A program made the translations under genes and the position numbers. The notes below the pieces were generated by a model, which was not told the DNA's origin, did no database searches, and saw only the letters and a program-made list of their open reading frames with translations. Positions 23,751 to 30,903 of a DNA stretch of 64,000 bases are shown piece after piece. Numbering within the stretch: the stretch's first letter is position 1; each line of letters opens with the position of its first letter. Source of the DNA: JBBDMX01 sp040878035 (lineage in GTDB: Bacteria > Planctomycetota > Phycisphaerae > Phycisphaerales > Phycisphaeraceae); the NCBI GenBank assembly GCA_040878035.1, contig JBBDMX010000094.1:3472-67471 (forward strand). Reading direction: 5' to 3'.

Positions 23751-26603
23751 ATGCGTCGAATGCTCGTTTCCATGATTGGCCTGCTGGCGATGCTGCCCGC
23801 GTCGACGGCGTGGGCGCAAGGCCCCAGGCTCGACAACCAGCGCTTCATCGAGGGCCTGGAAAACCAGGGCATGAGCGAGTTGCTCCTGCACCTGGCGCAG
23901 TCGCCGGACATCGACCCGATCGACGCCAAGAAGATTCAGATCAGCCAGTACAAGCTGCTGTCGCGTCGGCCCATCGACGCCGTCGACGCCCAGGAAGCCG
24001 CGCGCCAGGCCCAGGAACGCGTCGCCGCCATCGATCAGGCGATCCAGGCCCAACGCGAGTTGATCGAACAGAATGCGTCCAACCCATTGCGCTCCGTGTG
24101 GCTGACGGAACTGGCCGAGGCGCTGCTGTTCGACAAGATCAACCTCGTGGCGCCGCGGGCCCTGGAGTTCTACGAATTCGGCGTGCCGACACGCGACCAG
24201 AACCAGGCCGTGCAGGCCCTTATCCCCCAGGCTTACGAGGCGATGGCGCAAGCCGATGCCGCCCTGTTTCGCCTGCCCAACGAACTCCAGCAGAACCTGG
24301 AACTGCGGCAACGGCTGGAGAATTCCGGTCAGCTCGATCGCATCCAGAACGCCTACGGCCGGGAGCGTCTGCCCTTCTTCAAGGCGATGGCGGCCTATTA
24401 CACGGCCCTGCTGCCCGACAGCAACGTCTACTTTCAGACGCTGGGCCAGAATGCAGCCGTGCCTGCCGTCACCCAGAAGAAGACACCCAAGGAGGAGCGC
24501 GCTCGCCTGCTGGCTCTGGTGGTCACGGACCTGGACCCGTTCGTCCGTGATGAGATGCGCAAGGACGTGACCCGCCAGTCCCTGTCGTTCACCGGCCGGG
24601 CGCAGTTGGCGATGGAGCGGCTGGACGATGCGCAGACCAATCTCGAAAAGGTCGTCCGAGAACGCAAGGATGAACCCAACGAAGTGCTCTCGCTCATGGC
24701 GCTGGCGCGGATCAATAACCAGCGCGACCGCACCAACGATCTCCAGGCCGTTCTGGATCGTCTGCGCTCCCATGGGCGGGTGGTCGGCGATATCGGTTAT
24801 CGCCTGCTGCTGACGGACCTGATGCACAATCTGCGGATGAGCAAGGTCGCGGCCTTGCCCGCGGACCAGCGTGCCGCGGCGGTGGCGGCGGCCTATAAAC
24901 CATACGAGGAACTGCTGGAGGACCGGACGCTGGATGACCAGACCCGCGAGGGCCTGCGGCAGACGCTCTACAGCCGTTGGGCCGAGACGCTGGGCGCCAC
25001 CGGCAGCCCCGCCGATCTGCCCACCATGGTAGTGATGGCGCTGGCGGAGAGCGCGCTGGCGCAGGGCCGCAACTTCGCCGCCGAAGCCTATCCGCTGCCC
25101 GAGGAGGATGCGCAGAAGCAGACGCTGATGGATAAGGCGGCGCCCCAGCTTGCGCGGGCGACGGAGTTGTTCGACCTGGTGCTGACCCGGCCGGACGCCG
25201 CGCCGCCCATGCGCGCCCAGGCGATGTTCGACAAGGGCCTGGCACGCTTCTTCACCGGCCCCGAGGACTTGGTGGTTGTGCTGGCGACCACGGACATCTG
25301 GGTGGAGCTGGCCGACAAGATGCCCGACCAGCCGCTGGCGGAGACCGCCATGGGCGAGGCCATGCGCCTGCTGCGCCAGCTTGACGAAATGGCGCCCCGG
25401 CCGGTGGGTGTGCACGAAAAATATGAAGCCGCCTACAAGGTCCTGGTCGCCAGGCTGCCCACCAGCCATGTTGCCGACAACCAGTACGCCTACTACGGCA
25501 TGACCTTCCTGGAGACCCGCGGCCAGTACCAGGAGGCGATCGACACCTACAAGAAGGTCCCCATCGGCCACCCCAACTACTTCGACGCGCAGCGCAACAT
25601 CGTCTACTGCATGATGAAGCTCTATGAGGTGGCGCCGCGCAAGGACAAGATCGAGTTGGCGGAGCAGATCGTGACGCAGGCGCGGAGCCTGCGCGAGCAG
25701 ACGCGGACGCTGCTGGACAACAATGTTTTCGAGAATGAGATTCAGGCCGCGGCCCTGCGCAGTGCCGAGGGCTACGCCCGTTTAGTGCTGGGGCAGATTT
25801 CGCTGGAGCGCGGTAACTACGAGGCGGCCCTGGAGCCGCTGGCCGATTTCGAGAACGACTTTCAGGCCGATCCGGACCTGGCGCGGCAGGGGCCCGAGCT
25901 GCGCATCGTCGTCCTCGTCGCCGCCAACAAGCTCAAGGAAGCGTCCGCCCTGGCGACGCAGTTGATGCAGAATTATCCGGCCTCCGCCGCGGCCGTCATC
26001 AACAACGTGCTCACCCGCCTGGATCAACAGATCGACCAGTTGCGTCAGGAGCTGGCCACCGAGACGCTTGACCGCCGCAAGGCGGACCTCAACGACCAGA
26101 TCACCAAGTGCTCGCAAGCCGCGGAAATCTTTGCCCGCCTGCTCGTCGATTTCGGCAAGCGGCAGAACTACACCGCGGCCCAGATGGTGCCCCTGCAAGC
26201 GGTGTTCACCAAGTCGCTGCGCCTCAGCGGCAAACCCGCCGAGGCACTGAAGGTCATCGAGCCGCTCTACAAGCAGGCGCCCAACGAGATTGAGGTGATT
26301 CACAATCTCGCCGAAGCGTATTACGCCTTGGACCAGTATGAGCAGGCCCTGCCGCTGTATGCCAAATTGATCAACGGCGTCAAGCCCACGGACGCCGGCG
26401 TCTATCCGCCCAACTACTGGAATGCCTGGATGCGGACAATGCAGATTCGCGACAAGTCGGGCAAGGACACCGGGCGAATCGTCGACGCCGTCAAGGGCCT
26501 GCGTCTCACCAACCCCGGATTAGGCGGCGAGCCCTTTAGAGGGGAGATGGAACGCCTGGAACGCAAGCACAGCATTTCCGCTCCAGCCAGTTCCAATCGC
26601 TAG
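23751..26603 (+). CDS. Large periplasmic TPR protein of the vWA-ExbBD cluster
   Basis: A 950-residue exported protein with a signal peptide (MRRMLVSMIGLLAMLPASTAWA/QG). The rest is almost wholly helical, with TPR-like units such as YYGMTFLETRGQYQEAIDTYKKVP, LGQISLERGNYEAALEPLADF and HNLAEAYYALDQYEQALPLYAKL. A coiled-coil-like stretch (LDQQIDQLRQELATETLDRRKADL) lies near residue 760. It is the last gene of the vWA-ExbBD cluster. I infer a long solenoid scaffold that could reach toward the outer membrane or cell wall and contact the vWA domains. No catalytic motif is seen. Confidence 0.8.
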   Translation: MRRMLVSMIGLLAMLPASTAWAQGPRLDNQRFIEGLENQGMSELLLHLAQSPDIDPIDAKKIQISQYKLLSRRPIDAVDAQEAARQAQERVAAIDQAIQAQRELIEQNASNPLRSVWLTELAEALLFDKINLVAPRALEFYEFGVPTRDQNQAVQALIPQAYEAMAQADAALFRLPNELQQNLELRQRLENSGQLDRIQNAYGRERLPFFKAMAAYYTALLPDSNVYFQTLGQNAAVPAVTQKKTPKEERARLLALVVTDLDPFVRDEMRKDVTRQSLSFTGRAQLAMERLDDAQTNLEKVVRERKDEPNEVLSLMALARINNQRDRTNDLQAVLDRLRSHGRVVGDIGYRLLLTDLMHNLRMSKVAALPADQRAAAVAAAYKPYEELLEDRTLDDQTREGLRQTLYSRWAETLGATGSPADLPTMVVMALAESALAQGRNFAAEAYPLPEEDAQKQTLMDKAAPQLARATELFDLVLTRPDAAPPMRAQAMFDKGLARFFTGPEDLVVVLATTDIWVELADKMPDQPLAETAMGEAMRLLRQLDEMAPRPVGVHEKYEAAYKVLVARLPTSHVADNQYAYYGMTFLETRGQYQEAIDTYKKVPIGHPNYFDAQRNIVYCMMKLYEVAPRKDKIELAEQIVTQARSLREQTRTLLDNNVFENEIQAAALRSAEGYARLVLGQISLERGNYEAALEPLADFENDFQADPDLARQGPELRIVVLVAANKLKEASALATQLMQNYPASAAAVINNVLTRLDQQIDQLRQELATETLDRRKADLNDQITKCSQAAEIFARLLVDFGKRQNYTAAQMVPLQAVFTKSLRLSGKPAEALKVIEPLYKQAPNEIEVIHNLAEAYYALDQYEQALPLYAKLINGVKPTDAGVYPPNYWNAWMRTMQIRDKSGKDTGRIVDAVKGLRLTNPGLGGEPFRGEMERLERKHSISAPASSNR

Positions 26604-26626
26604 TCGAAGCGGCGTATCATCGTCCT

Positions 26627-27712
26627 ATGCAATACCGCACGATCGCCGGCACCGACTTGTCCGTGAGCCTGCTGGGCTTTGGCAATTTCGTCTTTGGCAC
26701 CAACTGGTGGGGCGACTTCAGCGACGCGCAAGGCATCGCCCTTCAGAATCAGGCGTATGACCTGGGCGTGACGTTCTTCGACTCGGCGGCGGCGTACGGC
26801 AACGGTAGGGCCGAACGGCTGCTGGGTGAGACGATCCGCTATGCCGGACGCGACAACCTGGTCATCTCCACCAAGTTCGGCTACGACTTCTACAGCGACC
26901 CGGGCGAAGAAGGCGGCCACCGCGAACGCCCGCAGGACTTCTCGCCCAAGTTCCTGCGCTACGACCTGGAAAAGTCGCTCGAACGGCTGGGCATCGACTG
27001 CGTCGATCTGTACCAGGCGCACAATCTCAAGCTGCCGCAGTTCCGTGACGAACTGTTCGCCGAGTTGGAGAAGCTGGCGCAAGAAGGCAAGATTCGCTAC
27101 TGGGGCGTGGCGCTGGGCCCGGCGATCGGTTGGCGCGAGGAGGGATACGCCAGCTTCCTCCAGCGCGATGCGGCGGTGGTGCAAACGGTGTTCAACCTCT
27201 ACGAGCAGGATCCCGGCCGCGAGTTCTGCCAGATCGCCCAGCAGCGGGGCCGGGGCGGCGTGATCGCCCGTGTGCCCACCAACTCGGGCATCCTCGACGA
27301 GGAGTTCACCTCGCCGGACCACGCATTCCCGGCACACGACCACCGCAAGTTTCGCGACAAGAATTGGCTGATCTATGGCCTGAAGAAAAATGAAATCCTC
27401 CGGCCCGTCGCCCGCCGGCATGGCCTGTCACTGCGGCAACTGGCGTTCAACTGGCTGGCGAGTTTCCCCGCCCTGGTGTCGGTCGAGCCGAATCTGCTCA
27501 CGCTGCGCGACGTGGAGGAATTCGCCGCCGCCGCCGATGCGCCGCCCCTGTCGCAACAGACGCTGGCGCAGCTTGACGAACTCTACGCCTGCGACTTCCA
27601 CTTGGGCGAGCCGGCGCACCCCTGCGACTGGAAATCCAGCGTCACCCCCGCTGGCACGATCCGCAGCAGCTATCAGCGCCCGGTGGTTTCCATCATGAAG
27701 CAACACGGATGA
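26627..27712 (+). CDS. Aldo/keto reductase
   Basis: NAD(P)H-dependent oxidoreductase with the AKR TIM-barrel. The 361 residues show the catalytic tetrad: D and Y in FFDSAAAYGNGRAE, K in ISTKFGYD and H in LYQAHNLK. An insertion (YSDPGEEGGHRERPQDFSP) follows the Lys strand. The C-terminus ends MKQHG, where the codons and the stop come from a dispersed ACACGGATGAACACGGAT repeat. Substrate unknown. It lies 23 bp after the TPR gene but is not obviously linked to it. It is one of three AKRs within 4.2 kb. Confidence 0.85.
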   Translation: MQYRTIAGTDLSVSLLGFGNFVFGTNWWGDFSDAQGIALQNQAYDLGVTFFDSAAAYGNGRAERLLGETIRYAGRDNLVISTKFGYDFYSDPGEEGGHRERPQDFSPKFLRYDLEKSLERLGIDCVDLYQAHNLKLPQFRDELFAELEKLAQEGKIRYWGVALGPAIGWREEGYASFLQRDAAVVQTVFNLYEQDPGREFCQIAQQRGRGGVIARVPTNSGILDEEFTSPDHAFPAHDHRKFRDKNWLIYGLKKNEILRPVARRHGLSLRQLAFNWLASFPALVSVEPNLLTLRDVEEFAAAADAPPLSQQTLAQLDELYACDFHLGEPAHPCDWKSSVTPAGTIRSSYQRPVVSIMKQHG

Positions 27713-27726
27713 ACACGGATAATGAA

Positions 27727-27833
27727 GAGGAGGAAGGAACAGGGATGGACATGATGGACAGGATGGCAGAAGTCCGAATCTGACGATCACCCATCATGTA
27801 TATCCTGTCCATCCCTGTTACCCTCTTTTCCTG
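27727..27833. repeat. Dispersed inverted repeat upstream of tpx
   Basis: The left part (GGAACAGGGATGGACATGAT, then GGACAGGATGG) is complementary to the right part (CATCATGTATATCCTGTCC, then ATCCCTGTTACC). It is the same class of element as those at 16551 and 45454, but built from a GGACAGGATGG unit. Confidence 0.7.
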
Positions 27834-27891
27834 TCAGCTACAATCACACTGCGTGTTTGACTCGAGACAACCAACGATCAAGGAGATCGAC

Positions 27892-28413
27892 ATGAGCGAG
27901 CGAAGTGGGGCGGTGACGTTCAAGGGCAATGGCGTGACGCTGGTGGGTGACGAGATCAAGCTGGACAGGCCGGCGCCGGATTTCACCGCCACCGCGGTGG
28001 ACATGTCCGCCAAGAAGCTGTCAGACTACCGCGGCAAGGTGGTCATCCTGGCAACCATGCCGTCGCTGGACACGCCGGTGTGCGACATCGAAGCCAAGCG
28101 GTTCAATAAGGACGTTGGGGAGCTGGGTTCGGACGTGGTGTGTCTGTCGCTGTCGATGGACTTGCCCTTCGCCCAGCGGCGCTGGTGCGGCGCCGCCGGC
28201 GCGACCAACGTCACCACCCTGTCGGATTACAAGGACCACTCGGCGGGCAAGACGCTGGGCCTGCGCATCAAGGAACTGGGGCTGCTGGCGCGGGCCGTGA
28301 TCATCATCGATAAGCAAGGTGTGGTCCGCTACATCGACCTGGTGAAGGAAGTGACCAAGGAGCCGGACTACGCCGCGGCCATCGCCAAGGCCAAGGAACT
28401 GGCGGAGGCGTAG
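27892..28413 (+). CDS. tpx: Thiol peroxidase (Tpx-type peroxiredoxin)
   Basis: Reduces hydrogen peroxide and organic hydroperoxides with thioredoxin. The 173 residues show the Tpx start VTFKGNGVTLVGDEIKLDRPAPDF, the peroxidatic Cys in SLDTPVCDIE (about residue 64) and the resolving Cys in FAQRRWCGAAG (about residue 98), where most relatives have RFC. The ATG at 27892 has AAGGAG six bases upstream. It is convergent with the downstream aldo/keto reductase, with a strong hairpin between. Periplasmic export is not indicated. Confidence 0.94.
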   Translation: MSERSGAVTFKGNGVTLVGDEIKLDRPAPDFTATAVDMSAKKLSDYRGKVVILATMPSLDTPVCDIEAKRFNKDVGELGSDVVCLSLSMDLPFAQRRWCGAAGATNVTTLSDYKDHSAGKTLGLRIKELGLLARAVIIIDKQGVVRYIDLVKEVTKEPDYAAAIAKAKELAEA

Positions 28414-28421
28414 GTTTCCAG

Positions 28422-28492
28422 CCGCTTGCGTCTTCGCGCCACCGCACAAGCAGTCGCACCGCCTCCGCATCGCTGCGCGAAGCCGCAAGTGG
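28422..28492. terminator. Hairpin between convergent tpx and aldo/keto reductase genes
   Basis: The left arm CCGCTTGCGTCTTCGCGC (28422-28439) pairs with GCGCGAAGCCGCAAGTGG (28475-28492) apart from two mismatches. It lies 8 bp after the tpx stop and just before the end of the minus-strand reductase, so it could stop both transcripts. No T-run is present, and it resembles the GCCGC-TTGCGGC dispersed palindromes seen elsewhere. Confidence 0.55.
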
Positions 28493-28494
28493 CA

Positions 28495-29688
28495 TCACTC
28501 CCCGGCGCTGAGCCGCTTGACCTTATCCTTCGCCAGCAGGCTGTGCGTCTGGCGCAGTAACGTCTCCAGTCGCTCGTCCAACCCCGCCTGCTGCGCGACA
28601 GGTGAAAGATCCACCTCGTCGATCTTCTCGGCGCTGAAGCCCGGAAACCAGTGTCCGCCGTTGCCCAGCAGGTTGTAGCGCATCTGCCCGTACTCGGTCA
28701 TGTCGTACGCCAGCGCCAGGTTTCGCAGCCAGAGCATGATCTGGATGTTGATCTGCCCCGGCGCCTCTTCCCATTCGGGCAGGTCCAGTTTGAACGGCCG
28801 ATCCAGTTCCCAGCCAGTCTTCTCGCGCACGGCTGCTTCCAGGCGCGCGATGATCGGCGGCAGCAGTTCGGCGGCGCGACCCAGCAGCGGCAACGCCTCT
28901 AAGTGGCGGTCGAAATCGCTCGGTCGGGCGGCGCCCACGCTCAGCGTGTGCACCTCCGAACGCGACAGGCAGAACACGTCGTTGAATACGATCGGGTGCA
29001 GCGGCCGGCATAGCTCCACGAGCTTGTCCGATGGCTTGTACAGCATGCCGCCCTTGTCCGACGGGCTGATGATAAACACGCCCATGTCGCGCCGCGTCGC
29101 GTCCTCGACGGCCGGCCAGTTGCGCTGGTAGATGTAGTACCAGTGCAGGTTGACGTAGTCGAAGCCGCCGTCGCGCTCGTGGCGGATCGCTTGCAGGATC
29201 GTCTGTGGGTTGGCGTGGGTGGAGAAGCCCACGTGCCGCACCAGCGCGCGTTTCTGAAGTTGCCGGGCCTTGGCCAGGCAGCCGCCGGGACGGATCGTGT
29301 GCTGGAGCGTTTCGTGATTGTTGATGCCGTGCAGGCCCAGCAGGTCCACATAGTCCAGTTGCAGGCGCTCGAGTGATTCCTCCACATCGCGGCCAAAAGT
29401 ATCGGCATCTTCCCGCGGCCCGACCTTCGTCTGCACGATCAGCTTTTCCCGCGGCAGCTTCGGCAGCACCAGCCCCAGTTGTCGCTCCGACGAGCCGTAG
29501 CCCCGCGCCGTCTCGATGTGGTTGACGCCCACCTCGACCGCACGATGAATCGTCGCCGCCAGATTCTGCTGATTCTCCTCCGGCACCTGGTCCAGCGGCA
29601 CATCCTGCCACTTGTGCTGATAGCGCATCCCCCCGCAGGAGAACACCGGCATCTGAAGTTCGGTTCGGCCGAAGCGTCGGTAGATCAT
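28495..29688 (-). CDS. Aldo/keto reductase (MIYRRFGRT type)
   Basis: A 397-residue AKR. It opens MIYRRFGRTELQMPVFSCGGMRYQ, a form shared with oxidoreductases of the YhdN-like group. Catalytic positions appear as E (in place of the usual D) and Y in HIETARGYGSSE, K in VQTKVGPRED and H in LGLHGINNHE. The C-terminal region is long (about 130 residues after the barrel), ends in Lys/Arg-rich sequence and lacks the ferredoxin-type Cys motif seen in some relatives. Its neighbour on the other side is a further AKR transcribed divergently. Substrate unknown. Confidence 0.8.
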   Translation of the reverse strand: MIYRRFGRTELQMPVFSCGGMRYQHKWQDVPLDQVPEENQQNLAATIHRAVEVGVNHIETARGYGSSERQLGLVLPKLPREKLIVQTKVGPREDADTFGRDVEESLERLQLDYVDLLGLHGINNHETLQHTIRPGGCLAKARQLQKRALVRHVGFSTHANPQTILQAIRHERDGGFDYVNLHWYYIYQRNWPAVEDATRRDMGVFIISPSDKGGMLYKPSDKLVELCRPLHPIVFNDVFCLSRSEVHTLSVGAARPSDFDRHLEALPLLGRAAELLPPIIARLEAAVREKTGWELDRPFKLDLPEWEEAPGQINIQIMLWLRNLALAYDMTEYGQMRYNLLGNGGHWFPGFSAEKIDEVDLSPVAQQAGLDERLETLLRQTHSLLAKDKVKRLSAGE

Positions 29689-29733
29689 CGCTCACCACCT
29701 CATTTCATCCGTGCTATCAGTGCTTCGTTAAGC

Positions 29734-29774
29734 CCCCGGCATGCCCCGTCTCCGGGGTTCGGGGCTTGCCGGGG
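29734..29774. repeat. Dispersed CCCCGGC hairpin between divergent reductases
   Basis: CCCCGGCATGCCCCG (29734-29748) and CGGGGCTTGCCGGGG (29760-29774) pair over 15 bases with one mismatch around a short loop. The gap between the two divergent reductase genes (29689-29872) also holds a TTCATCCGTG repeat relic. Promoters must be here but none is clear. Confidence 0.65.
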
Positions 29775-29872
29775 ATGGCCACTGGATTTTTCCAATGACC
29801 CCATACGAAGATTCGGATCGATTCACATGCTGGGTAGAATACCCGACACGCCAACTCACGCACAGGTGCAAT

Positions 29873-30829
29873 ATGCCGCAGCCATTCTCACCCCGCCGGG
29901 AACTGGGCCGCACGGGCTTCCGTGTCACGCCACTGGGCATCGGCGATCTGGCCGACCGCCAAGTGCCCATCGAACAGTGCGTCGCCACCGCGCGCCGCGC
30001 CATCGGCGCCGGGCTCAACCTGATCGACACGGCTCCCAGCTACGAGAGCGGCTACAGCGAGCAGATCGTCGGCCGGGCCCTGCGCGAATCGGGCATGCGC
30101 GACCGCATGTTCGTCATCAACAAGATCGATCACCACGACCAGCCGGTGACGCCGCAAGTGGAGGCCAGTCTGGCGAACATGGGCATCGAGCATGTCGATC
30201 TGTTCGTGTTTCACGGTCTGTCCACGCTCGAAGGTTGGCAGCGCATCACCGCCCCCGGAAGTGGCATGGACCAACTGCAAAGCTGCGTTGATGCCGGCAA
30301 AGCGCGCTTCCGCGGCATCTCCAGTCATCATCCGGACGTGCTGCGTGAGGCAATTGAATCGGGTCTGTGCGACGTCGTGATGTTCCCCATCGGGCCGTTC
30401 GTGGATGAGCGTTACGTCAACGAAACGCTGCCGCTGGCGAAGGAGCACGGTGTGGGCACCGTCTGCTTCAAGACCTTCGGCGCCGGCAAGCTGGTGGCCG
30501 ACACCTCAGGCTACAACCAGCCTCTGAAGAACCGTCCGCGCGGCAAGATGAGCAGCGGTGGGTCGGCTCCGGGGGTGGCCACCGAGGAAGCGACTCTGCC
30601 ACGGCTGACCGTGCGCGAGTGCCTGCACTACACGCTGACGCTGGATCCGGATGTAGCGCTCCTGGGTCTGTCGTTCCCAAACGAACAAGACGCCGCCTTC
30701 GCCGCCGCCGCCGACTTTGCATCCGGGGGGCCGCTGTCGCCGCAAGTGGTGGCGGACATACGCTACCGAGCCGTTGAAGCCCGCCGCGACAAAGGTCCGT
30801 GCTGGTGGAACCCGGCTCCAAATGCGTGA
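29873..30829 (+). CDS. Aldo/keto reductase
   Basis: A 318-residue AKR with RRELGRTGFRVTPLGIGDLADRQVP at its start. The D and Y of the active site are in LIDTAPSYESGYSE, K in VINKIDHHD and H in LFVFHGLST. The barrel strands and the cofactor-side region (VCFKTFGAGKLV, LLGLSFPNEQD) look complete. I start at the ATG at 29873, which gives the normal family N-terminus. Earlier in-frame codons lie in the divergent spacer. The product has no metal-cluster motif. Substrate unknown. Confidence 0.82.
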   Translation: MPQPFSPRRELGRTGFRVTPLGIGDLADRQVPIEQCVATARRAIGAGLNLIDTAPSYESGYSEQIVGRALRESGMRDRMFVINKIDHHDQPVTPQVEASLANMGIEHVDLFVFHGLSTLEGWQRITAPGSGMDQLQSCVDAGKARFRGISSHHPDVLREAIESGLCDVVMFPIGPFVDERYVNETLPLAKEHGVGTVCFKTFGAGKLVADTSGYNQPLKNRPRGKMSSGGSAPGVATEEATLPRLTVRECLHYTLTLDPDVALLGLSFPNEQDAAFAAAADFASGGPLSPQVVADIRYRAVEARRDKGPCWWNPAPNA

Positions 30830-30903
30830 TATATACAGCCCGCCCATCCGGATCGGGTCCTTCCAAGCCGGGCCAGAGGCTTTGCGCCGGCCCGGGTCTC
30901 GTC

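Noticed and set aside
23184..25571. A long open frame (795 codons) on the minus strand under exbD-2 and the TPR gene
   Set aside because: The plus strand has signal peptides, ribosome sites and domain motifs; the minus reading has low-complexity His/Arg/Gly sequence typical of antisense frames in high-G+C DNA.
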